64,000 nt of DNA from RYN-230 sp963837515 (GCA_963837515.1 CAWINT010000004.1:124001-188000); one strand, 5' to 3'; shown: positions 52,214 through 61,937, counted from the stretch's first letter. The notes: generated by a model not told the origin, from the letters alone. Made by a program: numbers and translations.

Positions 52214-53845
52214 TCAGCCGGCGGCCCGGTCCATCCGCCGCCGCAGCAGCGCCGCGCGAGCCGCGCGCAGCGCGTCGAGCAGGTCCGGGGTCAGCGCCGG
52301 GACCACCCGCCAGAGCAGGGCGTCCGTCGCCTCGATCAGGTCGCTGGAGCCCGGCCCGGCCGTCCGGGCCAGCCGGTCCAGGCCGGCCAGGTGCGCACCC
52401 AGGCCCGGCACCAGTGGGACGGACAGCCGCGCGATCTCGGTCGGCACCAGCTCCAGGACCCCGCCGCCGAAGCTGCGGCCCTCGATCTCCGCGGTGAGCA
52501 GCGTGGCGCTGTTGTGGAACCCGGCGACCAGGTCGGCCTCCCGCCCGGCCGCCGGGCCGAGCATCGTGCCCTGGTAAATGGTGTCGGTGGTCACCGCTTC
52601 GGCCGCGTTGACCACCAGCCGGGGGTACCGGTGCGATCGTTTGGACAGCAGCAGCGCGCCGGGCCGCACCACCGGCACCCGGTACCAGGGCGTGCGGACC
52701 CGGCATTTGTACCGGTCCGGCAGGCCGAGTTCGCGGCCGCGGCGCAGGTAGGCGCGGGCCCCCGGGCTGTCCTCGGGGGACGGCAGCCCGGCGGCGAAGT
52801 TCAGCAGCCAGCGCCGGCAGCCAGCCGAAGCCAGGCCATCGTGATCGTCTTTGCCGAACATCAGCCCGCCCGCGTGCCGGATCCGCGGCAGCAGCGGCAG
52901 CGCCCAGGTCATCAGCTCGTGTTCGGCGAGCTGATCGTCGCGCACCGAGAAGAAGGTATTGGCGCCGGTCACCGTGGACACCGACAGCCGCGCCACCGCG
53001 GCCAGCGGCTGGAACGCGGCCACGGCGCTGAGCTGCGCCAGGGCGGACAGCTGGGCCGGGGTCAGCAGGTAGCGGGTCCAGGTCGGGGCGCCCGGATCCA
53101 CCCGGTGCCACCAGGACTGCGGTGGCCCCGGCGTGTGTTCGGTCACCTGGAGGCCGCCGGGCGGGTGGGACGGCCCGGCGGCGGTCAGCCGACCGCTGAG
53201 GATCACCACTTCCTGCAACACGCCGGGGAACGATCCGGGCGGGAACAGGTCGGCCTGCAGATCCCTGGTCCGCGCGGCCAGCCAGGCCCGCACGCTGCGC
53301 GCCGAGATCCCGGTGAAGCACTCCGCGGGCACGATGAAGGCGAAGGCCCCGCCGGGCCGCAGCGCGCGCAGCGCGGCGAGCAGGACCGGGATCCACAGGT
53401 TGGACACTCCGGCCAGCGGCAGCCCGCTGTCCGCGGCGACGGCGAGCGCACCGGCGCGGTCCTCGCGGGAGAGGAACTGGAACCGGACGAACGGCGGGTT
53501 GCCGACCGCGATGTCGTAGTGGCCGGGCTGCGGCCGGGCCCGGTCCAGCACGCTCCCGGTGACCGCCGCGCCGGCGAACGGCGCCGCCGCCACGGCCGCC
53601 CGGCAGCGGGCCGCCTCACCGGGATTGACCTCCACGGCGGTGAGCCGGGCGATCCGGTCGGCCAGCGGGTGCCCGGCCAGCCCCCGGACGAACGCGCCAT
53701 CGCCGGCGCTCGGCTCCAAGACCCGCAACTGGCGGCGGTCGCCGGTGAGCGCGGTCACCCGGTCCAGGCACACGCGGACCAGCAGGCCTGGGGAGTGGAA
53801 TCCGCCGCGCAGCTTGTCCGCGCTGACCCGGTCGGCCGTCTTCAC
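52214..53845 (-). CDS. N6-adenine-specific DNA methyltransferase (M.TaqI-like), orphan
   Basis: 543 residues. SAM motif EPSAGDGAF (44-52) and catalytic NPPF (116-119) in IAVGNPPFVRF are diagnostic. GGFHSPGLL before motif I matches the usual K/GxxYTP segment of type IIG-like and solitary methylases. The C-terminal 300 residues look like a target-recognition domain. No restriction or helicase gene adjoins it. GTG 53845. May protect against or mark DNA, or belong to an uncharacterised defence role. Confidence 0.88.
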   Translation of the reverse strand: MKTADRVSADKLRGGFHSPGLLVRVCLDRVTALTGDRRQLRVLEPSAGDGAFVRGLAGHPLADRIARLTAVEVNPGEAARCRAAVAAAPFAGAAVTGSVLDRARPQPGHYDIAVGNPPFVRFQFLSREDRAGALAVAADSGLPLAGVSNLWIPVLLAALRALRPGGAFAFIVPAECFTGISARSVRAWLAARTRDLQADLFPPGSFPGVLQEVVILSGRLTAAGPSHPPGGLQVTEHTPGPPQSWWHRVDPGAPTWTRYLLTPAQLSALAQLSAVAAFQPLAAVARLSVSTVTGANTFFSVRDDQLAEHELMTWALPLLPRIRHAGGLMFGKDDHDGLASAGCRRWLLNFAAGLPSPEDSPGARAYLRRGRELGLPDRYKCRVRTPWYRVPVVRPGALLLSKRSHRYPRLVVNAAEAVTTDTIYQGTMLGPAAGREADLVAGFHNSATLLTAEIEGRSFGGGVLELVPTEIARLSVPLVPGLGAHLAGLDRLARTAGPGSSDLIEATDALLWRVVPALTPDLLDALRAARAALLRRRMDRAAG

Positions 53846-53966
53846 CCGTGGCCTGGCGCGGCCGGCGGCGATCGTCTGGGCACAGCCGGACCTTACGCCC
53901 TACTGGCGGCCCAGCGGCCCAGGAGTGCCCCCTGGACTGTCGGCAGCCGCAGCTACGCTCCCGGCC

Positions 53967-54314
53967 ATGCCGACTTTCGCGGTGACCTTGGTGCACGGGC
54001 CCGGCTGGGACCCGTCGCGGCCCATCCGCCAGCAGCAGGCCTGGGACCAGCACGCCGCCTTCTTCGACGGACTGGTCGAGGCCGGGTTCATCCTGATCGG
54101 CGGCCCGCTCGGCGACGGCGACCGGACCCTGCACGCGGTGCAGGCAGCCGGGGAGCCGGAGATCAGAGCGCGCCTGGCCGGGGATCCGTGGGCCGCCACA
54201 GGGCTGCTGGAGATCGGCTCGATCGAGCCCTGGGCCCTCTGGCTGGACGGCCGCCATCGGCGGTCCGGACACGGAAGTCGTACACGCTCATGGGCCCGTC
54301 CAACCAGAAGATGA
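53967..54314 (+). CDS. YCII-related protein
   Basis: 115 residues. YCII fold with FAVTLVHGPGWDP, WDQHAAFFDGLVEAGFILIG and the IEPWALWLDG ending. Members are dimeric ferredoxin-like, with a conserved His-Asp pair in dehydrochlorinase-like activity. Divergent from the methyltransferase. ATG 53967. C-terminal 20 residues are Arg-rich and may be non-conserved. Confidence 0.8.
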   Translation: MPTFAVTLVHGPGWDPSRPIRQQQAWDQHAAFFDGLVEAGFILIGGPLGDGDRTLHAVQAAGEPEIRARLAGDPWAATGLLEIGSIEPWALWLDGRHRRSGHGSRTRSWARPTRR

Positions 54315-54365
54315 GGGATCCTCGCCCGGGCGGAGGTGCCCGCGCCTGGTGGGGTGGCCTTGACC

Positions 54366-55331
54366 CTACTGGCCCGCCTGTTGTTCTTCCGGTGGCAGGG
54401 GGACGGCAGCCAGCGCCGGGACCCCGGATGGCCGGGCCGGCCGGTGCGCCGGGACGGCGGGCTTGACCGGCCGCGGCTGCATGGTCTCGTCCAGCACGGG
54501 GGTGCGGCTGAGCAGGATCACCCCGGCGCCGATCGCGATCAGCGGCAGCGGCGTGAGGGCCAGCAGTAGGCCCCGGTTCACCTGCTCGCCGAAGACGAGC
54601 ACTCCCCAGATGGTCGAGATGCCCGGGTTGACCAGGGTGATACCGGGCTGGGAGGCGGCCAGCGGCCCGGCCTGATAGGCGTTCTCCAGCAGCCAGGCCG
54701 ACAGCGCACCGGTCGCCATGGTGGCGTACAACTGCCAGGTCGAGAAAGCCAGGCCGATGCCGCCCGCGTTGAACTGGTCGGCCATGCCCTTGGTGTAGGC
54801 CGCGGTCAAGCCGTAGCCCAAGCCGGTCGCAATGCCCAGCAGCGCGGCCCGGGTGGCAGGCTGGGGATGCGCCCGCGCGGCCAGGAACAGGATCAGCACT
54901 GCCCCGGCGTTCGCGGCCGACCCCAGGATCCACACCAGGGGCGCGATCGTGGTCGGCGGGCCAGGCCGCGGGTGCAGCAGCAGCAGCAGGCCGACCACCC
55001 CGGCGGTCATGGCGCCGATGGCCAAGGCCTCCGGCCGGCTGATCCGGGTGTGGAACACCAGGGACCCGCCGATGATGGTCATCGGCAGCTCCAGCACCAC
55101 GACCAGCTGCACGGACGCCAGCTGCCCGGTGGCGAGTGCCGCGGACACCACCGCGAACGACAGGATCATCAGGCCCACCGCGGCCAGCCAGATCTTCTTG
55201 CGCAGCAGGTCGAGAATGAGCCGCAGCCGGAATTCTGCCTGGACCGGCTCGTCCCGTGCCGCCTTGCGATTCAGCACGTTGCCGGTGGCGTTCACCACTG
55301 CGGCGAGCAAGGCGAGGAAATAGCTGATCAC
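54366..55331 (-). CDS. EamA/DMT-family transporter
   Basis: 321 residues with about ten membrane segments in two EamA repeats, from NATGNVLNRKAARDEP to GVLVFGEQVNRGL. Short cytoplasmic Pro-rich tail at the end. Metabolite efflux likely, substrate unknown. GTG 55331. Stop lies 51 bp after the convergent YCII gene. Confidence 0.86.
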   Translation of the reverse strand: MISYFLALLAAVVNATGNVLNRKAARDEPVQAEFRLRLILDLLRKKIWLAAVGLMILSFAVVSAALATGQLASVQLVVVLELPMTIIGGSLVFHTRISRPEALAIGAMTAGVVGLLLLLHPRPGPPTTIAPLVWILGSAANAGAVLILFLAARAHPQPATRAALLGIATGLGYGLTAAYTKGMADQFNAGGIGLAFSTWQLYATMATGALSAWLLENAYQAGPLAASQPGITLVNPGISTIWGVLVFGEQVNRGLLLALTPLPLIAIGAGVILLSRTPVLDETMQPRPVKPAVPAHRPARPSGVPALAAVPLPPEEQQAGQ

Positions 55332-55480
55332 ACGCGCCCCCTGCTGTCGGCCCTGGCCGGTCTGCGCCGCCGCTGGCCGGCCCGCTGCCCGGCCGCGCCG
55401 CGGAGCACCCCGGCTCCCCCGCCTCCATCTTCATCGCAGGCCACGGACCCGGCGCAAGGGGCCCCCCGGGGCGCGGCGGC

Positions 55481-55678
55481 CTAGGCGACCTCGAGCCCAG
55501 CTTCGCGGATCAGCCCGTGGACCCGGTCGTAGATCTCTTTGAGCTGCTCCTCGGACGCCTCGTTCCGGACGAAGGCGATGACCGGCTGGCCGGTCTGTAT
55601 CGCATGCTGGAGCAGCTGGCGTACCGCCAGCGTCTGGCCGGGCGTCCATTCATCAGGAACGGTGAGCTCAATATTCAT
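55481..55678 (-). CDS. Small hypothetical protein, 65 residues
   Basis: From ATG 55678, MNIELTVPDEWTPGQTLAV followed by a helical FVRNEASEEQLKEIYDRVHG region. Good protein composition unlike its shadow frames. GGAG lies ten bases upstream. No recognised domain. Lies 149 bp upstream of the transporter on the same strand. Confidence 0.62.
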   Translation of the reverse strand: MNIELTVPDEWTPGQTLAVRQLLQHAIQTGQPVIAFVRNEASEEQLKEIYDRVHGLIREAGLEVA

Positions 55679-55898
55679 GGGCCGATTTCTCCACTGGTCG
55701 CTGGACACAGGACTCCTTTTCGGCACGCCTGGCCCGGGTAAGCCAATGATCTTGCCTGGGAAGATCACCGTCAAGGCCGTCCTGACCACGTCCCCGGCGC
55801 TCGCGAAGGCGCCCCTGGGACCTGGCCCGGGACTATCGGATCTAGTCCGGCCGCCCTGGACGGCACACGCTGGCTAGGTAAGGGAGCCGCAACGCTCC

Positions 55899-55940
55899 CG
55901 CCCGGGACACCGCGATGCCCGCCCGGGACACCGCGATGCC
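55899..55940. repeat. 21-bp direct repeat
   Basis: cgcccgggacaccgcgatgc plus c is present twice in tandem (55899 and 55920), 50 bp before the dehydrogenase start. A short hairpin GGGAGC/GCTCCC (55882-55899) sits directly before it. May be regulatory. Confidence 0.6.
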
Positions 55941-55988
55941 CGCACGGAAGGCCGCGCGCCCCCGCTCGGTAAGAAGGCAGGTGTGGCG

Positions 55989-57098
55989 ATGGCGGAGATG
56001 TCGGCCAGCTGGGCGGCCGATGACCTGGGCCCGGCGAAGGTGGTTTTCCTGCGGCTGCTCCCGGGGGTGGACGCGGTGGTGGTGGTGGATAACGTCGCGC
56101 TCGGGACGGCTATCGGCGGAGTCCGGGTGCGCACCGACATCACGGCCGCTGAAGTCGCCCGGCTGGCGCGGGCGATGACGGTGAAGAACGCCGTGGCGGG
56201 ATTGCCGCACGGTGGCGGCAAAGCCGGTATTGCCGCCCCAGCGGACCAGGCGCCGTCCGAGCACGAGCGGATGATGCGGGCGTTCGCCCGGGCCATCGAA
56301 CCGATCGCCGAATACATCCCGGGGCCGGACATGGGGACCAGCGAGACATCCATGGGTTATGTGCATGACGAGATCGGCCGGGCCGTCGGGCTGCCCGCCG
56401 TGCTCGGCGGCGTACCCCTGGACGAGCTGGGCGCGACCGGTGTCGGCGTGGCCGTGTGCGCCGATGTGCTGAGCGAGGCCAGGGTCCTCGACCTGGACGG
56501 GGCTCGTGTCATCGTCCAGGGCTTCGGTGCGGTCGGCGGCCACGCCGCCCGCGCCCTCGCCGAGCGCGGGGCCAGGGTGATCGCCGTCTCCGACATCAGC
56601 GGCGCGACGTGGAGCGCGGATGGGCTCGACATCCCGCAACTGCTGGCGCACAAGCGGTCCTGTGGAGCGGTCGCCGGCTTTGCCGGGGGCACGCCGGTGC
56701 CCCGGGACAGCATCCTCGGGCTCGACTGCGAGATCCTGGTCCCGGCCGCCCAGCCCGACGTGCTGACGACCGACAACGCGGCCAAGGTCTCGGCCCGGGT
56801 GATCATCCAGGGCGCCAACCTCCCGGTCACTCCCGCCGCCGAAGCGGAACTGCACCAACGTGGCGTGCTGTGCATCCCGGACGTCGTGGCCAACGCCGGC
56901 GGCGTCATCTGTGCCTCGGCCGAATACCGCGGCGCGGGGCACGTGGCCGCCTTCGCCGGCATCGAGGAGAAGATCCGGGACACCACCACGGAGTTGCTCC
57001 ACCGCATCCGTGGCGGCGCGCTGCTGCCGCGCGAGGCCGCCGGCCAGATGGCCGCGGAGCGGCTCGGCCAGGCGGCTGCTTTGCGCCGCAGGTTCTGA
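55989..57098 (+). CDS. Glu/Leu/Phe/Val dehydrogenase
   Basis: 369 residues. Catalytic region: Lys66 (TVKNAVAG), Lys78 (PHGGGKAGI) and Asp114 (GPDMGTSE). NAD-binding GFGAVGGHAARALAERGARV is intact. Oxidative deamination of an amino acid with NAD(P). Whether it is glutamate- or leucine-specific is not clear; the 370-residue length is near leucine/valine dehydrogenases, but the sequence also resembles archaeal-type glutamate enzymes. ATG 55989 is preferred over GTG 55983. Confidence 0.9.
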   Translation: MAEMSASWAADDLGPAKVVFLRLLPGVDAVVVVDNVALGTAIGGVRVRTDITAAEVARLARAMTVKNAVAGLPHGGGKAGIAAPADQAPSEHERMMRAFARAIEPIAEYIPGPDMGTSETSMGYVHDEIGRAVGLPAVLGGVPLDELGATGVGVAVCADVLSEARVLDLDGARVIVQGFGAVGGHAARALAERGARVIAVSDISGATWSADGLDIPQLLAHKRSCGAVAGFAGGTPVPRDSILGLDCEILVPAAQPDVLTTDNAAKVSARVIIQGANLPVTPAAEAELHQRGVLCIPDVVANAGGVICASAEYRGAGHVAAFAGIEEKIRDTTTELLHRIRGGALLPREAAGQMAAERLGQAAALRRRF

Positions 57099-57180
57099 GC
57101 AGCCCCCGGGCGGCCGTTGATCCATCCATCGGCCGGCGGGGAGCGGCTAGCCGGGAGCGTTGGTCGCGGTCCTGATGGTT

Positions 57181-57987
57181 TCAGTGCACGACAGCGGTGT
57201 CGCCGACCTGGGCCGCGCCGCCGCGTTCGACGGTGGCATAGAGGCCCGCGCATGGACTGATCCCGTGCCCGGGGACGTCTACCCGGTTCGAGCGGTGGGC
57301 GGCGCGAAGCGCGTTCCGGTCCGCTGGCAGGTCGCCGTGCCGCAGGGTGGGCACGGCGCAGCGTGGCGTCAGCAGCACCACCCGCAGCACCAGGTCCTGG
57401 CCGACTGTGATCGATGATCCGACCCATCCGTTCTCCGCGAAGGGCGCGACCCCGCCGGGAGTTTCCAGGACGAGATTGGGCCGGTACCGCACCGCGCTGG
57501 CCCCGAGTTCCTGCAGGGTGGCTGTCGTGATCAGGTGCAGTGGTGCATAGTCGCGGAACGTCGGCCCCGGGGATCCGTCGCCCAGGGTGATGGTTGGAGC
57601 TTCGACCTCGGCGTCGACGCCGTGCAGCGAGACCAGATCGGGGTCCGCGCGCTGGATCTGCCCACTGCCCGTCGGTACACCCGCCAGCTGTACGGGGCGG
57701 CCGAGGAACCGGGACAGCAGGTCACCCAGGGCCGGGTCGCCCGCTTCGCGATCACCGTGGCCGGGCAGGCGGACCAGCACGGAATCGCCGTCGCAGACGG
57801 CGGTGGCGGTGAGCAGCCCGCGCCACAGCCGGGGCTGCTTCGCGCTGGCCACCATTCCGGTCTGCTGATCGATGACGGAGTACTGCCGGTCCATGGCCAC
57901 ACCTGTCTCGTCCACTACAGCGCGCCGCAGTTCCTCACCGAGCATGGACTTGACGGGATAACGCCGTACCGCGGCCACGGTCATCAT
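57181..57987 (-). CDS. MOSC-domain protein (MOSC_N plus MOSC)
   Basis: 268 residues. Beta-barrel N-domain starting VAAVRRYPVKSMLGEEL, then MOSC with the conserved Cys in LLTPRCAVPTL, which binds Mo in mARC-type proteins or sulfur in others. Likely transfers sulfur or reduces N-oxides. ATG 57987 or 57984. Convergent with the dehydrogenase gene. Confidence 0.87.
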   Translation of the reverse strand: MMTVAAVRRYPVKSMLGEELRRAVVDETGVAMDRQYSVIDQQTGMVASAKQPRLWRGLLTATAVCDGDSVLVRLPGHGDREAGDPALGDLLSRFLGRPVQLAGVPTGSGQIQRADPDLVSLHGVDAEVEAPTITLGDGSPGPTFRDYAPLHLITTATLQELGASAVRYRPNLVLETPGGVAPFAENGWVGSSITVGQDLVLRVVLLTPRCAVPTLRHGDLPADRNALRAAHRSNRVDVPGHGISPCAGLYATVERGGAAQVGDTAVVH

Positions 57988-58153
57988 GAGGCCCCGTTGC
58001 CCCGGGTCCGCTGGCATGCCTATCCCGGCCTCCCCTTTCAGCGGCGCACCTTCAGGTTTCGACCCTCAGTACACACCACCGCCGCCGGACGACCCGGCCA
58101 GCAGGGTCGCGGTAGCCCGCTGTGCCTGGCTGACCGGGGCGCCGCAGCAGGGC

Positions 58154-58459
58154 TCATGCGGCATGGGGAAGTGCGCGACGCCTGGTTGCCCGGACCCGGT
58201 CGAGTGACACGGCCACTAGAGCGGCCAGGACAGCGGCGCCCACCGCAATCAGGGTGATCTGCCAGCCAGGCGTGCCGCCCACGATGACCGTGTGGACCGG
58301 CGCCGGCTGGGTTCCCGTGGCTGCGCCTCCGCCTGTGGGGGCGGGCAAGGTGATTGTGCCGGCGAAGGCGGCGGGACTGACGGCACCGAGCGCAAACAGC
58401 GCGCAGCCGAGTGCGGCCAGAGGATGGATGAGGCGGCGGACGCGGCGGATGTAGTTCAT
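58154..58459 (-). CDS. Small exported protein with C-terminal membrane anchor
   Basis: 101 residues. ATG 58459 has AAGGAGAT upstream. Signal-peptide-like N-terminus (MNYIRRVRRLIHPLAALGCA then AFAG), a Pro/Gly/Thr-rich middle, and one membrane helix (ITLIAVGAAVLAALVAVSLD) with a positive tail, a surface-exposed short protein. No family recognised. Divergent from the LuxR regulator, 135 bp between the start codons. Confidence 0.68.
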   Translation of the reverse strand: MNYIRRVRRLIHPLAALGCALFALGAVSPAAFAGTITLPAPTGGGAATGTQPAPVHTVIVGGTPGWQITLIAVGAAVLAALVAVSLDRVRATRRRALPHAA

Positions 58460-58594
58460 GACGATCTCCTTGGCGTTAATCGAGAACAGCCACCACTGTG
58501 TGCAGGTCACGGCCTCGTGCGCCATCCGAAGTTCTGCGGATGTCCGGGCTGTCCGGCCAGGCGTAGCGTGGGGTCACCAGGCAGGAGGGGTGTC

Positions 58595-59440
58595 ATGGCA
58601 GAACCGGTAAGGATCAGCGACGAAGACGTACGCGTTCTGCTGGGCATCGTGACCGGCAACCGGGAGAACGGCCCGGCCAACGGCTTGCCGTGGTCACTGC
58701 TGGCCGATCTCAGCGATCAGATCCCCAGCGACGCCGTGTCTTTCTTTGGCCTCGACACCCAGCGGCAGACCGGCTGGTTCGGCCAGGCCCTGCCCGCCGA
58801 CGACGAAGACGAGGACGCGCAGGCATTCTGGGCCCATTACTGGGACTGCGAACCGTGCTCCTACCCCGACCGCACCGGCGACCTGCGCAGCGTGACGAAG
58901 ATCTCCGACTTCTACAGCACGCGGCAATGGCACGCCACGGGCATGTACAGCGAATACATGCCCTGGGTGGAGCACGAACTCATGCTGTGCCTGCCAGCCG
59001 GCCCCGGCCGCACCGTGCGGTTGATCTTCTTCCGCGGCCGCGGCCCGGACTTCTCCGAACGGGACCGCGCACTGCTTGCGCTGCTGCGCCCCCACCTGCG
59101 TGAGGCCTACCTGAACGCCGAATGCCGCCGCCGCGGCAGTCCGGATCTGACTCCCAGGCACTGGGCGTTGCTGCGGCTTGTCGCCACCGGTGCGACGAAT
59201 GCGCAGATCGCCCGCAGGCTCACTATCTCAGAGGGAACCGTGCGCACGCACATGGCGAACATCTTCAAGCGGTTGCAGGTATCCAGCCGCACCGCAGCGC
59301 TCGCACGTGCCTTCCCGGAGTACGCGGCCGAACATTTCGACGCCAGCCACGACCCGGTGCTGGCCCTCCAGAGAACGGCACTCCCGCCGCCCGGCCGGTC
59401 GTCCGCGCCCTGCTACCGCCGCACCGCCTGCAGCCAGTAG
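58595..59440 (+). CDS. LuxR-family (GerE-type HTH) regulator
   Basis: 281 residues. C-terminal HTH: LTPRHWALLRLVATGATNAQ then IARRLTISEGTVRTHMANIF, KRLQVSSRTAALARAF. The N-terminal ~200 residues form a GAF/PAS-like sensor domain seen in actinobacterial LuxR solo proteins. ATG 58595 has GGAGGGG upstream. Convergent with the GH12-like gene, overlapping by 28 bp at the 3' ends. Confidence 0.88.
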   Translation: MAEPVRISDEDVRVLLGIVTGNRENGPANGLPWSLLADLSDQIPSDAVSFFGLDTQRQTGWFGQALPADDEDEDAQAFWAHYWDCEPCSYPDRTGDLRSVTKISDFYSTRQWHATGMYSEYMPWVEHELMLCLPAGPGRTVRLIFFRGRGPDFSERDRALLALLRPHLREAYLNAECRRRGSPDLTPRHWALLRLVATGATNAQIARRLTISEGTVRTHMANIFKRLQVSSRTAALARAFPEYAAEHFDASHDPVLALQRTALPPPGRSSAPCYRRTACSQ

Positions 59441-60138
59441 TTCCTGGCCGTGAAGGTCGCCGCCTGCCCGTGCGTGCTGGCGATCTCCCAGCCGAACTGC
59501 ACCTGGGTCAGCGTCACGCTGGCGGGAATCCGGCCGTGGCTGATCAGCCAGCCGATGGAGGCCAGGACATGCGTCTGGCCGGATTTCTCGTTGTGGTTCA
59601 AGCAGAAGATGAACTCCGAGCTGCCGTACCTCCAGACACTGAAGTGCTGGCTGAAGATGGTGGCGCTCCCGATCCTGGTGGCCCCGACCAGCGACCGGCC
59701 GGCGCGGTCGACCCAGATCATCATTTCTATGTTGTAGTTGTTCAGCCACACATCGTCGGCCGCTTCCGCGCTCAGGCCTTTGATGGCTCGCGGCATTGAC
59801 TCGGTGAAGCCGTTACGAATTGACTTGAAGCTCGACACTCGCGGGCTGTTGAAAACCCTGGCGACATCAGGGTAGGTCAGCACCGCGGTATTCCCCGCCG
59901 CCATGGTAGAGACAGCACCCCAGTTCTTCGCCGATTTCGCCCATATCGTCTGGCTACCGCAGGCGGCCCGCGGGCAGTTCCACATGTCGTTCTGGAATAT
60001 GAAGGCGCCGTGATGCCACGTCGCTGAAGGGGCACTGGATCGCCACGCGACGTTCGGCGGCACAGACGCGAACGCGGCGGTGGCGGGGATGCACAGGGCT
60101 GTCACCGCACCCAGCAGGGTGAGGGCACGCTTCAGCAT
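59413..60138 (-). CDS. Secreted GH12-like glycoside hydrolase
   Basis: 241 residues. Signal peptide (MLKRALTLLGAVTALCIPAT) with probable cut after AFA. NYNIEMMIW (Glu138) and VQFGWEI (Glu218) match the nucleophile and acid/base motifs of GH12 endoglucanases, with W and Y residues around. Catalysis inferred, not proven; the fold otherwise has weak motif support. Possibly regulated by the convergent LuxR gene. Extracellular beta-glucan or xyloglucan degradation would be the expected job. ATG 60138. Confidence 0.72.
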   Translation of the reverse strand: MLKRALTLLGAVTALCIPATAAFASVPPNVAWRSSAPSATWHHGAFIFQNDMWNCPRAACGSQTIWAKSAKNWGAVSTMAAGNTAVLTYPDVARVFNSPRVSSFKSIRNGFTESMPRAIKGLSAEAADDVWLNNYNIEMMIWVDRAGRSLVGATRIGSATIFSQHFSVWRYGSSEFIFCLNHNEKSGQTHVLASIGWLISHGRIPASVTLTQVQFGWEIASTHGQAATFTARNYWLQAVRR

Positions 60139-60582
60139 CGGGGATCACCTTCCGCTCGGATGCCGGGCACCGGGCGAGGGACTGGATCTACCCGGCCACC
60201 GCGCACGGTAGCGCAGTGCCGCACCACCCCGTGGGTTTACGGACAAACACGCATATCTAGACGGCCACCGCGCGCGGAATCACGGGCGCTGGGCTTGATG
60301 CGTTGAGAGCTGCGGGGAAGCGACGGCGACTGGGAGGTTAGGGGAGCGTGGCCAGGATTGCATCCAGGCGGGCCCTGAGCGGGGGCCTCCGCACTGGCGT
60401 ATGGCCCAGCCAATGCACGATAGAGCCGGATTTCTCGGTTAACCGATACATGCGTCGCGCTCAGCCGAACAGGTCTGCGTGTCCGCCTCTCTCCTCATCG
60501 GCCACAGTAGGTCTGGAGCTGCTTCCGTTCGCTATTCATATGTCAAGCATCAAGACCGGCCAATCCTGCCGGAAGCCCGAGG
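60139..60582. other. Gap with no convincing gene
   Basis: 444 bp upstream of the GH12-like gene, less GC-rich than the rest. One plus-strand frame (60348-60647) has poor composition and overlaps the neighbour. A palindrome TCGGTTAACCGA is at 60435-60446 and may be a regulatory site. Confidence 0.4.
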
Positions 60583-61937
60583 CTAATGTGACTCTCGCCG
60601 CTTCAGCTGCCGTTCCTGCCGAACTGTCAGCGGTGCAGGATCGCTAGGGACCGGTGAAAGCCGGAGGATCTGGCCACGGTGGTGCGCGCGCAGCCGGTAC
60701 CAGCCCATCACCACGGACACCGCCAGCAGCGGGTACAGCACATCCTTGACCTGGGTCAGGGCGTCTGACCGGAACCCGTACACCAGCCCGGCCAGCAGGA
60801 CGGGGTACAGCAGGTCCCGCGCCCCGGCAGCGGTCTCCCGGTGTTTCCGCCACGCCCAGCCCATCAGTGCGCCGAGGAACAGCCCGGCGCCGAGGCAGCC
60901 TGCCAGCCCGAAGTTCAGATAAGCCTCGGACGGATACGACTCAGCGAATCCCTGTCCCGGGTTGTAGAAGCCGATGAGGCCGCGGAAAACCGCCGACGCC
61001 GTCCGCGACGTCACCCCCGTTGCGCGGGCCAGCGGGCCAGGCAACTGGGATTCCGCCGCAGCCAGGTACGTAGAGCCATGCATGAACGGCGCAGTGGATG
61101 GCACGTGCAGAATGGTCTGCTCGGTGATCCACGCCGGGGAGCTCACATCCCCGGCGGCGTTCCGGACGATGACGGCAGGAGACCCCGGCCACAAGCCACC
61201 GCCCTGCCGGTAACCGGAGATAGCACTCCCGGCTATCAGCGCCAGCCCCAGCGCCACGGCAACCCACCGGAAGCGGATAGGCCTCACCTGAGTGCTGTAG
61301 GCCCACGCGAGGTACACGGCCGGGGAGATCAGGCCGCCCCGCTCCCCGCTTGTCACCGTGGCCCCCACGCAGACGGCGAGCGCCACCCATTCCCGGCCCT
61401 GCAGCAGGTCCCGCATGCGGGCGGGCTTGCCCGCATGCGCGCTGGCGAGGGTCACGAGCGCCAGCCCCGCCAGCAGCGTTACCGCCGCGCCGGACCCCAG
61501 GACCGATTGAGAACCAGCGCCGCGACAGCCCCGGCCAGGTAGCCAGCCACCAGCAGCACGAGCGCCGCACAGCCTGTCACCGACACGGGGGCCGCCAGGA
61601 GCGGCGCGGAGCCGCACCCGGTATCGCAGAGCAGCCCGACGGGCTCGCGGGTGAAATGCACCCACAGCGGGGCGCCGAGGGACATGACGGCGACCACTGC
61701 GAACGGTAGCGACAAAGGATGGAACCAGCCCGCGTGGCGCCCCTTGCGGGCCAGCGCGATAAGCGCTGCGGTGGCCAGGACGACAGCAGCGGCCCAGGTG
61801 GCGATAGCTACGCCCGGGATGGCATGCTTGCCGTTCAATGCCGCGATGCGGTCGGCTGCGGCAAGCGTGCTCACGAGGCAGGCGCCCGCGCCTACTACGA
61901 TCCACGCCACCCGCCCATCTCCGCTGCGGCACGTCAT
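60583..61937 (-). pseudogene. Polysaccharide polymerase-like membrane protein, frameshifted
   Basis: About 450 residues over two frames. The first part (from about MTCRSGDGRVAWIVVGAG) has membrane segments through AGYLAGAVAALVLNRSWG; the second frame continues with SGAAVTLLAGLALVTLASAH and about seven more segments, with an ERGGLISP loop and a C-terminal GFRSDALTQVKDV. Typical of O-antigen/Wzy-type oligosaccharide polymerases. One base added to the C-run at 61495-61498 joins the frames. Either a sequencing error or a true loss. No other capsule gene is nearby. Confidence 0.72.

Noticed and set aside
60348..60647. 99-residue plus-strand frame before the polymerase-like gene
   Set aside because: Atypical composition, overlaps the 3' end of the opposite gene, no ribosome site.
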